Shown in pieces: positions 44,575-54,097 of a stretch of DNA of 64,000 bases. Within the stretch, counting starts at the first letter, position 1. Each line of letters begins with the position of its first letter. Both the position numbers and the translations under genes were made by a program. The notes beneath the pieces are model-generated. The model was not told where the DNA came from. It did no database searches and was given only the letters and a program-made list of their open reading frames with translations. The stretch is from NCBI RefSeq assembly GCF_001870515.1, contig NZ_MDGT01000003.1:574151-638150 (forward strand), written 5' to 3'. Origin of the DNA: Idiomarina sp. MD25a. Lineage in GTDB: Bacteria > Pseudomonadota > Gammaproteobacteria > Enterobacterales > Alteromonadaceae.

Positions 44575-44979
44575 ATGGCACTGACTATGGACAAGCTTAT
44601 GGGTATTCAGCAGCACACGCTGGGTATTCGAACGCGTCGGGCCGAGGTAATTGCTAACAATATCGCCAATGCAGATACCCCCGGCTACAAAGCTAAGGGA
44701 CTCGACTTTCAACAAGCGCTAGCGCAGGCTCAGCGTGGAATGGAGAGTTATAAGCTCGCGCGTACCCACGAAAGACACTTTTCTGTCGAAATCAAACCGC
44801 AAGGAACCGAGAAGTTCCGTATTCCAAATCAACCTGACACCGGTGACGGTAATACGGTGGATGTGCAAGTGGAACAAAACTTGTATGCAAAAAATGCATT
44901 GGAATATGAAATGACGATGAACTTCCTCAACGGCCGCATCAGTGGCGTCAAGAAAGCGCTAGGCGGCGGTCAAGCATAG
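44575..44979 (+). CDS. flgB: Flagellar proximal rod protein FlgB
   Basis: This 134-residue rod protein has the conserved N-terminal rod/hook motif NNIANADTPGYKAKGLDF (about 32-49) and a C-terminal helical segment typical of the axial family. The ATG at 44575 is used because GGGA lies before it; an in-frame GTG 15 bases upstream would include the ribosome site itself and is rejected. It forms the inner rod with FlgC and FlgF and is exported without a cleaved signal. It is the first gene of the flgBCDE run. Confidence 0.95.
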   Translation: MALTMDKLMGIQQHTLGIRTRRAEVIANNIANADTPGYKAKGLDFQQALAQAQRGMESYKLARTHERHFSVEIKPQGTEKFRIPNQPDTGDGNTVDVQVEQNLYAKNALEYEMTMNFLNGRISGVKKALGGGQA

Positions 44980-44990
44980 GAATCTGAGCG

Positions 44991-45443
44991 ATGAGTCTAT
45001 TTAATATTTTTAATATCAGTGGGTCAGCAATGAGTGCGCAGTCGGTGCGCTTGAACACCACGGCAAGTAATTTGGCGAACGCCAACTCGGTAAGCAGTAG
45101 TGTTGATGAGACCTATCGTGCACGTAATCCGGTGTTTGCTACCGCACTGTCTGATGCGCAAGGTAACTATCGTGGTAATAGTCTGACTAACCAAAGCCAA
45201 GCAGGCCAGTCTGCTGGGGTCAAAGTTATGGGTATTGTCGAGAGCGATAAGCCGTTGCAAATCGAATATGCCCCGAACCATCCGATGGCGGATGGTAATG
45301 GCTACATCTATCGCTCCAACGTCAATGTGACCGAAGAGATGGCCAACATGATTTCTGCGTCACGCTCATATCAAACCAATGTGCAGGTGGCGGATACAGC
45401 GAAAACCATGACTCAGCGGTTGTTGCGTCTTGGACAAGGGTAA
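44991..45443 (+). CDS. flgC: Flagellar proximal rod protein FlgC
   Basis: This 150-residue rod protein has the N-terminal FNISGSAMSAQSVRLNTTASNLANANS motif and the C-terminal VNVTEEMANMISASRSYQTNVQ motif common to rod, hook and HAP proteins. It builds the proximal rod through the periplasm. It begins 11 bp after flgB and ends 13 bp before flgD. Confidence 0.95.
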   Translation: MSLFNIFNISGSAMSAQSVRLNTTASNLANANSVSSSVDETYRARNPVFATALSDAQGNYRGNSLTNQSQAGQSAGVKVMGIVESDKPLQIEYAPNHPMADGNGYIYRSNVNVTEEMANMISASRSYQTNVQVADTAKTMTQRLLRLGQG

Positions 45444-45456
45444 CGGGAGATAGCCC

Positions 45457-46143
45457 ATGGATAATGTGAGTAACAGTAACCCGTTAATCAACGATCTCAC
45501 TTGGAAAAAGGAAGAGGGCGCTAAATACGCTGATGGGTCTAATAATCAACAGTTAGAGCAGGAAGACTTCTTTAAGCTGCTGACTCAACAGTTGAATATG
45601 CAGGATCCGACCAAGCCCGTTGATAACGATCAAATGATTGCGCAAATGACCAGTTTCTCGATGGCTGAAGGTATCACTGGCTTGCAAGAGCAGTTTACCA
45701 AGTTCACCGAGAATATGTCATCGAATCAAGCGCTACAGGCCTCTACGCTTGTAGGACGCAAGGTGTTGGTGCCTACCAGCAAGGCTTCGATCGATAGCGG
45801 TGGCACGGCGTCTGGCATGATTGCTGCACCACAAACAGCGCAGAACGTAAAAATTACCATCAAGGATGAAAATGATGCGGTCGTGAGAACCATTGATATG
45901 GGCGATTTAGCTGCAGGTACCAAGGATTTTGAATGGGACGGTTTAGATCAAAGCGGCAATCCAGTGCCGGCTGGCAAGTATTCGTTTACTGCCAATGGCC
46001 AGCTAGGTAACTCCGCGGAAGATTTACCACTGCAAATGCACGCGACGGTTCAAAGTGTTAGCACAGGTGGTGACCGTGGCATCGTACTTAATTTGAAAGG
46101 TTTAGGTGGCATCAACTTTAAAGATGTCACAGAGATTGGCTAA
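45457..46143 (+). CDS. flgD: Hook capping protein FlgD
   Basis: This 228-residue hook cap protein scaffolds polymerisation of FlgE and is discarded afterwards. The N-terminal region shows QEDFFKLLTQQLNMQDPTKPVDNDQMIAQMTSFS, the hallmark of FlgD. The C-terminal half has a FLIG-like β domain (KDFEWDGLDQSGNPVPAGKYSF). It is exported by the flagellar type III machinery. It lies 13 bp after flgC and 15 bp before flgE, preceded by GGGAGA. Confidence 0.95.
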   Translation: MDNVSNSNPLINDLTWKKEEGAKYADGSNNQQLEQEDFFKLLTQQLNMQDPTKPVDNDQMIAQMTSFSMAEGITGLQEQFTKFTENMSSNQALQASTLVGRKVLVPTSKASIDSGGTASGMIAAPQTAQNVKITIKDENDAVVRTIDMGDLAAGTKDFEWDGLDQSGNPVPAGKYSFTANGQLGNSAEDLPLQMHATVQSVSTGGDRGIVLNLKGLGGINFKDVTEIG

Positions 46144-46158
46144 ATAGCGAGGTGACTT

Positions 46159-47505
46159 ATGTCATTTAATATTGCACTGAGCGGCATCAACGCATCACAA
46201 AAAGATCTTGATACAACCGCGAATAACATTTCGAACGTAAAAACTACCGGTTTTAAACAGTCGCGTGCGGAGTTCGCCGACGTGTATGCGTCGAGCATTT
46301 TTAACGCGGGTAATACAAAAGTCGGTGACGGTGTTTTGACTTCATCTGTCGCACAACAGTTCAGCCAAGGTACACTGGAGTTTACCGATAACTCGTTAGA
46401 TATGGCGATCAGCGGCAACGGCTTCTTTGCTACCACCGATGGCCTAGGTTCTCGTGATTTGACCTACACGCGTTCGGGCGCATTCAAGCTAAACGATGAT
46501 AAGTTTATCGTTGATAACCAAGGTAACTATTTGCAGGGTTATCAAGTTGACCGTAACAGCGGTGCAACGACGTCTACCAGTTTGGCGACTACTCAACCTA
46601 TCCGAATTCCGGATGTAGCAGGGGCACCGCAGAGCACCAACAACATTTACACGGCATTTAACGTGGATGCGCGCTTAACACCGATTGATGGCACAGCGAC
46701 ACCATTTGATCCGAACACAGCCACCACTTACCACAGCTCAACATCGGCAACGGTATACGATTCATTGGGTGAGTCACACGTATTGTCGACTTACTACGTT
46801 AAACGTGGGCAGAATGATTGGGATGTCTATGCCACCTTTGATGGTCAAGAAATTGACTTAGCACCCACTGGTAGCGGTTCGGCGTCTGCCACTAACTCGG
46901 TTAATGGTTTCTCGGGGCTGAACGTGCAGTTCTTAGGTAACGGTGAACCGGATTTACCGGCAGGACAAACCACTTTTGATCCAGGCACACTCGATTTAGC
47001 AGGTGCAGGTCCGAGCGGTCCATACCTCGATAACGGTGCCGATCCACAAACCATTCAATTCAATTTCCAAGACCAAACCGGTACTACAACACCGACCCAG
47101 TTCGCTTCGGACTTTGAGGTTACAACGTTAGACCAAGATGGTACGACCGTGGGTCGTTTGACTAACGTGGATATTGGTAAAGATGGTTTGATTGCTGCAA
47201 CCTACTCGAACGGTGACGTACAGTATTTAGGTCAGGTATCGGTCGTTCGTTTTGCTAACGAACAAGGTCTAACGCAAATCGGTGGTACTAAGTGGCGTCA
47301 AAGTATTGATTCAGGCGAGCCGCTTGCAGGTGAAGCAAACAGCGGTACGTTTGGCGCAATAGAAGCTTCTGCGTTAGAAAACTCAAACGTTAACTTGACC
47401 AAAGAGTTGGTTGACTTGATTACGGCTCAGCGTAACTTCCAGGCGAACTCGCGTTCGTTAGAAGTGAACAACACCATTAATCAGGCGATTCTACAGATCC
47501 GTTAA
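46159..47505 (+). CDS. flgE: Flagellar hook protein FlgE
   Basis: This 448-residue hook subunit has the N-terminal SFNIALSGINASQKDLDTTANNISNVKTTGFK motif and C-terminal ALENSNVNLTKELVDLITAQRNFQANSR motif. The variable central domains D1-D2 are rich in Thr, Gly and Asp. It polymerises into the universal joint between rod and filament. An intrinsic terminator and a new σ54 promoter behind it divide the rod/hook genes into flgBCDE and flgFGHIJ. Confidence 0.95.
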   Translation: MSFNIALSGINASQKDLDTTANNISNVKTTGFKQSRAEFADVYASSIFNAGNTKVGDGVLTSSVAQQFSQGTLEFTDNSLDMAISGNGFFATTDGLGSRDLTYTRSGAFKLNDDKFIVDNQGNYLQGYQVDRNSGATTSTSLATTQPIRIPDVAGAPQSTNNIYTAFNVDARLTPIDGTATPFDPNTATTYHSSTSATVYDSLGESHVLSTYYVKRGQNDWDVYATFDGQEIDLAPTGSGSASATNSVNGFSGLNVQFLGNGEPDLPAGQTTFDPGTLDLAGAGPSGPYLDNGADPQTIQFNFQDQTGTTTPTQFASDFEVTTLDQDGTTVGRLTNVDIGKDGLIAATYSNGDVQYLGQVSVVRFANEQGLTQIGGTKWRQSIDSGEPLAGEANSGTFGAIEASALENSNVNLTKELVDLITAQRNFQANSRSLEVNNTINQAILQIR

Positions 47506-47536
47506 CCCGCGCCGCGAGAGCGATTGGTTTAATAAG

Positions 47537-47561
47537 AGGCTTGCATCGGCAAGCCTTTTTT
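47537..47561 (+). terminator. Intrinsic terminator after flgE
   Basis: AGGCTTGC and GCAAGCCT pair around ATCG, followed by a T-run. Confidence 0.92.
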
Positions 47562-47590
47562 ATTGGTTGATCGAGGCAAAGCTTAGATAT

Positions 47591-47606
47591 TGGCACGCTC
47601 CATGCA
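47591..47606 (+). promoter_or_regulatory. σ54 promoter for flgF operon
   Basis: TGGCACGCTCCATGCA has a perfect -24 TGGCACG and GC exactly 10 bases after GG. It lies 51 bp before flgF and behind the flgE terminator. Confidence 0.82.
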
Positions 47607-47656
47607 TAGTCATTAGTTAGTAGAAGTATCTGACAAATTTTTGGCTGGAGGTCTGC

Positions 47657-48400
47657 ATGGACAAGATGCTTTGGGTCGCAATGAGTGGCGCGAAAGAAAA
47701 TATGAACGCGGTGGCATTGCGCGCGAATAACTTAGCCAACGCCAACACCACAGGTTTCAAAGCGGATTTGCAACAAGCGCGTTCGATGCAGGCGTTTAAC
47801 GAAGGGTTGCCCACGCGCGTGTTTTCGATGACAGAAAGCCCGGGGCAAAACTTTGCCAGTGGCGCCATGGTAACCACCGGACGTAATTTGGATGTTGCCG
47901 TGCAAGGTCAAGGTTGGATCGCCGTACAAAACGCCAACGGCGAAGAACGCTACACACGTAACGGTAGTTTAGAAATTGGTGCCGATGGCATGTTAAAGAA
48001 CGACCGTGGACAACCTGTCATGGGCGATGCGGGCCCAATATTTATTCCCATGCCGATTGATAATTTAACTATTGGGGCTAACGGTAATATTTCTATTCGT
48101 CCGCAGGGTGCGCCTGAAGACGCTATGGAAATTGTCGATCGTATTAAATTGGTAAACCCGCCCAACGGTAACGTCAAGAAGGATACCGACGGTTTGTTTT
48201 CCCTCAAGGACGGTCAACCGGCACTCGTGGATGCCAATGTGAAGTTATCTATCGGGGCACTTGAAGGCAGTAATGTAAACACGGTCGAAGAGATGACCAA
48301 CATGATTGCACTACAGCGCCAATACGAAATGAACGTCAAAATTATGAAGACCGCCGATGAAAATGCTCAGCGCGCGGAATCGCTCATGCGCATGAGCTAA
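47657..48400 (+). CDS. flgF: Flagellar proximal rod protein FlgF
   Basis: This 247-residue rod protein begins MDKMLWVAMSGAKENMNAVALRANNLANANTTGFKADL, as FlgF proteins do. The C-terminal LEGSNVNTVEEMTNMIALQRQYEMNVKIMK motif is complete. It links the proximal to the distal rod. GGAGG lies 6 bases upstream. It is the first gene after the σ54 promoter at 47591 and is followed 22 bp later by flgG. Confidence 0.95.
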   Translation: MDKMLWVAMSGAKENMNAVALRANNLANANTTGFKADLQQARSMQAFNEGLPTRVFSMTESPGQNFASGAMVTTGRNLDVAVQGQGWIAVQNANGEERYTRNGSLEIGADGMLKNDRGQPVMGDAGPIFIPMPIDNLTIGANGNISIRPQGAPEDAMEIVDRIKLVNPPNGNVKKDTDGLFSLKDGQPALVDANVKLSIGALEGSNVNTVEEMTNMIALQRQYEMNVKIMKTADENAQRAESLMRMS

Positions 48401-48422
48401 GCGGACGGAGAGGAGACGCATT

Positions 48423-49211
48423 ATGAACCCAGCGCTTTGGATTAGTAAAACCGGACTCGACGCACAACAGCGCGACATCTCGGTAATTTCAAACAACTTG
48501 GCGAACGCCAGCACTGTTGGCTTCAAGAAAAGCCGTGCGGTATTCGAAGATCTGCTTTACCAAAACATCAACCAGCCGGGTGGTCAATCGGCACAGGATG
48601 TTGAGTTGCCTAACGGGTTAATGATTGGTGCCGGCTCAAAAGTGGTCGCGACACAAAAGTCACATACCCAAGGTAATGTGCAAACAACCGATAACTCACT
48701 TGACGTGATGATTGATGGTAAAGGCTTTTTCCAAGTATTGATGCCCGATGGCACCTTGTCTTATACCCGTAACGGTCAGTTCTCGCTCAACGAAGAGGGT
48801 GAAATGGTTACGTCGGGCAACGGCTATCCTGTTGAGCCTGCTATTCAGATTCCAGAAGACGCTACTTCACTGAGTATTTCGCAAGAGGGTGAAGTGACCG
48901 TGCGTCAGCCAGGTAACGCAGACAACGTGGTGGTTGGGCAAATTAACCTCGCGAGCTTTATTAACCCCGCCGGTTTAGAACCTATTGGACAGAACCTTTA
49001 TAAGGAAACGGCAGTCAGCGGTGCACCGCTTGAAGCCGTGCCAGGTGTCGACGGCATGGGGAATACGATTCAAGGTGCGCTGGAAACCTCGAACGTTAAC
49101 GTGACTGAAGAACTCGTTAACCTGATTGAAGCTCAACGTGGTTACGAGATGAACTCGAAAGTGATTTCATCTGTGGACCAAATGCTGAGCTATATTAATC
49201 AGCAGTTGTAA
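48423..49211 (+). CDS. flgG: Flagellar distal rod protein FlgG
   Basis: This 262-residue distal rod subunit has the N-terminal LWISKTGLDAQQRDISVISNNLANASTVGFKKSRAVFEDL region with the FlgG-specific insertion that stiffens the rod. The C-terminal LETSNVNVTEELVNLIEAQRGYEMNSKVI motif is intact. It spans the P and L rings. GGAGG lies before the ATG, and flgH begins 16 bp downstream. Confidence 0.96.
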   Translation: MNPALWISKTGLDAQQRDISVISNNLANASTVGFKKSRAVFEDLLYQNINQPGGQSAQDVELPNGLMIGAGSKVVATQKSHTQGNVQTTDNSLDVMIDGKGFFQVLMPDGTLSYTRNGQFSLNEEGEMVTSGNGYPVEPAIQIPEDATSLSISQEGEVTVRQPGNADNVVVGQINLASFINPAGLEPIGQNLYKETAVSGAPLEAVPGVDGMGNTIQGALETSNVNVTEELVNLIEAQRGYEMNSKVISSVDQMLSYINQQL

Positions 49212-49227
49212 GGGCTTGGAGGCAATT

Positions 49228-49902
49228 ATGCGCTTATTTTGGATGAGTTTGGCACTGCTTAGTTTGGCAGCCTGTAGCTCGAACCAACCAGCACCCATGC
49301 CGGATGATCCTTTTTATGCGCCGGTATTGCCCGAGGAGCGTGCACAACCTGTGGTGCCGACTGGTTCACTTTACGAAGCCAAATACTCCGACAATTTGTA
49401 TTCGGATATTAAGGCACGCCGTTTGGGTGACATTATTACCGTGACTTTGCAAGAGCGGACGACGGCGAGTAAATCAGCGAATACTGAAACCACTAAAGAG
49501 AGTAACGTCGATCTGCCGGTACCCAATATACTGGGACGGGCAGCGACCATTAATGGTAATCCACTGTCGGCGACATTGGGCGGAACACGTGACTTTACTG
49601 GTGACGCGACGGCCGACCAGAGCAACCAGTTGAGTGGCGAAATCACCGTGACGGTCATTCGTACGCTAGCTAACGGTAACCTAATTGTTCGTGGCGAAAA
49701 GTGGCTCCGTATTAATACCGGCGACGAGTATATCCGTCTCACCGGCATTATCCGTCCGCAGGATGTCAGTGCGAATAACACCATACCTTCGACGCGTGTT
49801 GCCAATGCGCGTATCGAATATAGCGGCACAGGTACCTTGGCGTCGACACAGGACCAAGGCTGGTTAAGCAAGTTCTTTAACAGCAGTTACTGGCCGTTCT
49901 AA
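49228..49902 (+). CDS. flgH: Flagellar L-ring lipoprotein FlgH
   Basis: This 224-residue outer-membrane lipoprotein forms the L ring, the bushing for the rod. The signal ends at lipobox LAAC (C16). The conserved LYSDIKARRLGDIITVTLQERTTASKSA region and RTLANGNLIVRGEKWL near 145 are both present. The ATG at 49228 follows GGAGG by 7 bases; an in-frame TTG 12 bases upstream overlaps that ribosome site and is not used. Confidence 0.95.
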   Translation: MRLFWMSLALLSLAACSSNQPAPMPDDPFYAPVLPEERAQPVVPTGSLYEAKYSDNLYSDIKARRLGDIITVTLQERTTASKSANTETTKESNVDLPVPNILGRAATINGNPLSATLGGTRDFTGDATADQSNQLSGEITVTVIRTLANGNLIVRGEKWLRINTGDEYIRLTGIIRPQDVSANNTIPSTRVANARIEYSGTGTLASTQDQGWLSKFFNSSYWPF

Positions 49903-49918
49903 GGTTAAGGAGTAGCAA

Positions 49919-51019
49919 GTGAAACAGTTAAAAGTCGGGCTATTGATTATTGCCATTATCAGTCAGTTGCTGGCGCCCGCTTATGCTTCACGCATCAAGG
50001 ATATCGCGTCAGTGGCGGGGATTCGGTCAAACCAGCTGATTGGTTATGGTTTGGTCGTGGGTTTGCCCGGTACCGGTGAGCAAACGCCATTTACCGACCA
50101 AACCTTTCGCACCATGCTCGGTAATTTCGGCATTAATATCCCGCAAAACGAGCGACCTAAGATCAATAATGTCGCAGCGGTCGCCGTACACGCGGAAATC
50201 CCTGCATTTGCAAAGCCTGGACAAACTCTCGATGTGACAGTGTCCTCAGTGGGTAGTGCCGATAGTTTGACCGGTGGCACGCTATTACAGACCTTTTTAA
50301 AAGGTGCTAATGGCGAAGTCTATGCCGTTGCGCAAGGCAGTTTGATAGTTGGTGGCTTAGGCGCTGAGGGCAATGACGGCTCTAAAATCGTGATCAACAC
50401 ACCCACTGTTGGCCGCATTCCGGGCGGTGCTATTGTCGAGCGCGAGATACCGACTGCATTTGCTCAAGGCGACTATTTTACCTTTAACCTACATGACTCC
50501 GACTTCACCACTGCTAAACGCGTAGCCAACACCATTAATGGATTGGTCGGTGATGGCATGGCACAAGCGATAGACGCAACCTCGATTCGGGTTAAAGCGC
50601 CACGAGAATTAAGCCAGCGGGTGAGCTATATGTCCACGTTGGAAAACCTTGAAGTGGAACCAGCAATGTCCGCGGCGAAAATTATCATCAATGCGCGCAC
50701 GGGCACTATCGTGGTTGGCCAGAATGTGGAGTTACGTCCAGCGGCTGTGGCTCACGGCAATATGCAGGTCACCATCTCGGAAAATGTGCAAGTCGACCAA
50801 CCGAATCCATTTGCGGGTGGAGAAACAGCTGTGACACCGCAGAGTATCATTGATGTGCAGCAAGATGATGCCCGTATGTTTGTCTTTGAACCCGGTACCA
50901 CACTGAACGATCTGGTGCGCGCGGTTAACCAAATCGGCGCAGCACCTGGCGACATTATTGCGGTACTCGAAGCGTTAAAACACGCAGGAGCGATTTCTGG
51001 TGAGCTCATCGTTATTTAA
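49919..51019 (+). CDS. flgI: Flagellar P-ring protein FlgI
   Basis: This 366-residue periplasmic protein forms the P ring in the peptidoglycan layer. It starts with GTG, preceded by AGGAG, and has a signal peptide (AYA/SR). Landmarks are [29 protein letters not shown] near the mature N-terminus, [13 protein letters not shown] near 165 and the C-terminal [38 protein letters not shown]. Its polymerisation needs FlgA. The 3' end overlaps flgJ by 20 bp, so translation may be coupled. Confidence 0.96.
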   Translation: MKQLKVGLLIIAIISQLLAPAYASRIKDIASVAGIRSNQLIGYGLVVGLPGTGEQTPFTDQTFRTMLGNFGINIPQNERPKINNVAAVAVHAEIPAFAKPGQTLDVTVSSVGSADSLTGGTLLQTFLKGANGEVYAVAQGSLIVGGLGAEGNDGSKIVINTPTVGRIPGGAIVEREIPTAFAQGDYFTFNLHDSDFTTAKRVANTINGLVGDGMAQAIDATSIRVKAPRELSQRVSYMSTLENLEVEPAMSAAKIIINARTGTIVVGQNVELRPAAVAHGNMQVTISENVQVDQPNPFAGGETAVTPQSIIDVQQDDARMFVFEPGTTLNDLVRAVNQIGAAPGDIIAVLEALKHAGAISGELIVI

Positions 51020-51974
51020 TACAGACGCGACAAGCTTGTACGATCTTGCGCCCCAAGCGCAGACCAAGGGTGCGGTGTTAGATAATCACTCACTCGACTC
51101 GCTGCGCCAAAAAGCCTTTGGTGAGCATAAAGAGCAAGCGCTCCGCGAAGCGGCGCAACAGTTTGAGGCTATCTTTTTGAATATGGTCATGAGCAGCATG
51201 CGTAAAGCGAATGACGTGTTTGCTAAAGATAATCCACTGAACTCACGGTACACCAGCATGTACCGTGATATGTATGACCAACAACTGACTTCTGAATTAT
51301 CTAATAAAGGTGCGCTTGGCCTGGCTGATCTGATGGTGCAGCAGTTGAGCCCTAATCAAGGCAAAGAACAATTCCAACGAAATGGCGGCAACTTGGGAGA
51401 GCAGCGTGTGCGCTCACCGAGTAAAACGCTGTCTGATCAGGGCGGTGTACCGGTGGGGTTGTATTATGGGCAAACACGGGTTAACCAAGCCAAAGTAGGT
51501 GAGCAGTCGGTTACCTTTGACTCACCTGAAGCCTTTGTTGACGCGATACGGCCCCATGCAGAAAAAATAGCTCAAGAGAGTGGCATGAATGCAAACGCTT
51601 TAATTGCACAAGCGGCGTTAGAGACGGGGTGGGGGCAGCGTGTGGTGCCAGGGCGTCACGGCGGTTCGAGTAACAATCTGTTTAACATCAAAGCCGATGC
51701 GCGATGGGGTGGTGAGCAATCGCAGGTAAGCACGCTCGAATTTGATGGTGAGGTTGCCAAGCGTGAGAAAGCCGCGTTCCGTAGTTATCAAAATGTGGAA
51801 CAAAGCTTGCAGGACTACGTGGCCTTTATTCAGTCGCATCCTCGTTACCAGCAAGCGCTCGCTGTCGCCGACGATCCGAAACAGTATGCACAGCAGTTGC
51901 AGCAAGCTGGATACGCGACTGATCCGAAGTATGCGGACAAGATCCAAGCCGTGATGAAGCGGCTAACACCGTAA
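51000..51974 (+). CDS. flgJ: FlgJ rod cap and peptidoglycan hydrolase
   Basis: This 324-residue bifunctional protein has an N-terminal rod-binding domain (about 25-105, with [25 protein letters not shown]) and a C-terminal glucosaminidase/lysozyme domain (about 175-320). The catalytic Glu, E208, lies in [13 protein letters not shown]. It caps the growing rod and opens the peptidoglycan locally. The start is a GTG within flgI with AGGAG 9 bases upstream. The two-domain form is typical of beta- and gammaproteobacteria. Confidence 0.95.
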   Translation: MSSSLFNTDATSLYDLAPQAQTKGAVLDNHSLDSLRQKAFGEHKEQALREAAQQFEAIFLNMVMSSMRKANDVFAKDNPLNSRYTSMYRDMYDQQLTSELSNKGALGLADLMVQQLSPNQGKEQFQRNGGNLGEQRVRSPSKTLSDQGGVPVGLYYGQTRVNQAKVGEQSVTFDSPEAFVDAIRPHAEKIAQESGMNANALIAQAALETGWGQRVVPGRHGGSSNNLFNIKADARWGGEQSQVSTLEFDGEVAKREKAAFRSYQNVEQSLQDYVAFIQSHPRYQQALAVADDPKQYAQQLQQAGYATDPKYADKIQAVMKRLTP

Positions 51975-52000
51975 TTAAGCGGCAAAAAATTGCCGCTTAA
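51975..52000. repeat. Perfect inverted repeat between flgJ and flgK
   Basis: Arms TTAAGCGGCAA and TTGCCGCTTAA (11 bp) enclose AAAA, directly after the flgJ stop and just before the flgK σ28 promoter. A T-run is lacking; it may still act as a weak terminator or a 3' end stabiliser. Confidence 0.6.
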
Positions 52001-52002
52001 GT

Positions 52003-52029
52003 TAAACATTTTCACGCCGCGGCCGATAG
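52003..52029 (+). promoter_or_regulatory. σ28 promoter for flgK-flgL
   Basis: TAAA, exactly 15 bases and GCCGATAG match the σ28 consensus with one mismatch, 27 bp before flgK. Confidence 0.82.
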
Positions 52030-52056
52030 CAGGTCACGAGCATTGGGGAGTAGAGA

Positions 52057-54069
52057 ATGAGTTTCGATTTACTGAATATTGGTAAAAACGGTATTTTGGC
52101 GCACCAGCAGAGCCTGCAGGTGACTGGTCAGAATATCAATAATGCGAATACTCCCAGCTATGTGCGTGAACGTACAGAATACCTTGAGTCACAATATGGC
52201 GGTTTAGAGCGCGTCCGTGTGCAACGAATGATTGATGAGTTTTCGAATCGTCAGTTACGTACCGATATTTCACGCGTGAGCTTCTATGAGGCGAATCTTG
52301 AACAAGCCGAACAACTGGATACGTTACTCGGAGATAGTACGACGAACGTGTCCTCAACTATCGAAAGCTTTTTCAATACCTTGCAGGATGCGAACAACGA
52401 TCCGGGGTCGGTGACTGCGCGTCAGTTGGTGCTCGCTGAAGCCGATGGCATGGTTACCAAATTTAATGACTTTTCATCGTACCTTAATGATCAAGAAGAC
52501 ATCATTGATGAGCGGCTGAAGTTGTCGACCGAACGCGTTAACTCGATCGCCGAAAATATTGGTGACCTCAATGAACGAATTTTTGCCGCAAGCGGTAGCC
52601 AAAATGCTAACGGTGACGTCAACGCATTGAAAAACCAACGTGATGAGCAACTGCGTCAGCTTGCCGAACTGGTTGAGTTTTCTGTTGTTGAGCAGGACAA
52701 CGGTGGTTTGAGTGTAAACCTTAAAAACGGTCAGCCATTAGTGCTGGAAGATGGCCGGTTTAACTCGGTCGCCGTAAAGAACAACCCCAATACCGAACGC
52801 TTAGAGTTTGTGTTGCGCAAAGATCATGGTGGCGGTAAGCAAAGTGAGTTTGTCGTTCGCTCTGACGAAATCGGCGGTTCGGTCGGCGGCTACCTCGAAT
52901 ACCGCGATGATATTCTGATGCCGACTCAGCGTCGACTAGGCCAGTTAGCGGTCCGTATCACCGATACGCTCAACTCGCAGAATCAAAAAGGCATGGATTT
53001 AGATAATCAGCTGGGTCGCAAACTCTTCGATCTTTCGCAAACCCAAGCCTCGGGTCTGGCTTACGAGGAAAACACCGGTAATGGCGAAGTGACTGTGGGT
53101 GTACTGGAAGGTAATAGTGCGTCGTTTCCTTCAGAAAACTTACAAGTTACCATGACCAGTGCAACCGATTATGAAGTGGTCGCGGTGGATAGCAACGGTC
53201 AACCATTAGAAGGTGCGGATGTTATCACGGGTACGGTCGATGGCGCTGGCAACGCGGACATCGAAGAGTACGGTATCACGCTCAATGTGGCTAATACACC
53301 TGCTGCAGGTGATCGCTTCTTAGTTAAACCCGCAGAGAGTGCCGCATCAGAAATTGAGTTGGTTGTTCGACGTCCCGAGGATCTTGCGTTAGCGAGTCCT
53401 ATCCGCGTACAAAACAATATTGATAATCAGGGTGCCGCTGAAATTCAGATTAGCGAGATTAACGCACCTGACGACTATTATGACGCAGGCAATAACACGT
53501 TATTAGGTACGGCCCCAGCTCGTATCGAGGTGACCGGGAAAACCGGTAACGCTTATGACATTGAGCTGTTTGACAAAGATGGCAACTCCATGGGGACATT
53601 AGCCGGCACGACGGACCTGGAAAATATCGTGGGTCAGATCGCGGGCGGCGATCCCGATTATGATGTCAGCATTGTCGGTGAACCGTCTGTCGGTGACAGT
53701 TATTCAATTGAATACAATACGAACGGCTTTGATGACAACAGTAATGGTCAGGAACTGGCGGACTTGCAACGGCAACAATTAGTGCGTCGTGATGGTGCAG
53801 AAGCCGAAGATCCGACCATGACATTTAATGAGAGTTACGCGCGTTTGGTGTCGGATGTCGGTAGCCGTGTTAGTCAAAACCGTGTATTGCGCGATTCAGC
53901 CGAAGCGATTAAATCGCAGACCGAGGCACTCTATGAGTCTAAAGCGGGCGTGAATCTCGAGGAAGAAGCTGCGAACCTGATCCAGTACCAACAAGCTTAT
54001 ACGGCTTCAGCTCGGATCATTACAACGTCGCAAACCATTTTTGACACGTTACTGCGCTCACTGGGCTAA
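52057..54069 (+). CDS. flgK: Flagellar hook-associated protein 1, FlgK
   Basis: This 670-residue protein forms the hook-filament junction. The N-terminal SFDLLNIGKNGILAHQQSLQVTGQNINNANTPSYVRERTEY motif and the C-terminal GVNLEEEAANLIQYQQAYTASARIITTSQTIFDTLLRSLG motif are both intact. The central region (about 340-575) is long and Asp/Gly/Asn-rich and accounts for a length above the roughly 550 residues of enteric FlgK. It is exported with help from FlgN and is driven by its own σ28 promoter. flgL follows 28 bp later. Confidence 0.95.
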   Translation: MSFDLLNIGKNGILAHQQSLQVTGQNINNANTPSYVRERTEYLESQYGGLERVRVQRMIDEFSNRQLRTDISRVSFYEANLEQAEQLDTLLGDSTTNVSSTIESFFNTLQDANNDPGSVTARQLVLAEADGMVTKFNDFSSYLNDQEDIIDERLKLSTERVNSIAENIGDLNERIFAASGSQNANGDVNALKNQRDEQLRQLAELVEFSVVEQDNGGLSVNLKNGQPLVLEDGRFNSVAVKNNPNTERLEFVLRKDHGGGKQSEFVVRSDEIGGSVGGYLEYRDDILMPTQRRLGQLAVRITDTLNSQNQKGMDLDNQLGRKLFDLSQTQASGLAYEENTGNGEVTVGVLEGNSASFPSENLQVTMTSATDYEVVAVDSNGQPLEGADVITGTVDGAGNADIEEYGITLNVANTPAAGDRFLVKPAESAASEIELVVRRPEDLALASPIRVQNNIDNQGAAEIQISEINAPDDYYDAGNNTLLGTAPARIEVTGKTGNAYDIELFDKDGNSMGTLAGTTDLENIVGQIAGGDPDYDVSIVGEPSVGDSYSIEYNTNGFDDNSNGQELADLQRQQLVRRDGAEAEDPTMTFNESYARLVSDVGSRVSQNRVLRDSAEAIKSQTEALYESKAGVNLEEEAANLIQYQQAYTASARIITTSQTIFDTLLRSLG

Positions 54070-54097
54070 GTAGCTGCATGATGAGCAGGAGTGAATT

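Noticed and set aside
49371-49871. 166-codon minus-strand open frame opposite flgH
   Set aside because: flgH is clear on the plus strand with lipobox and family motifs; the antisense frame has no ribosome site or similarity that I recognise.
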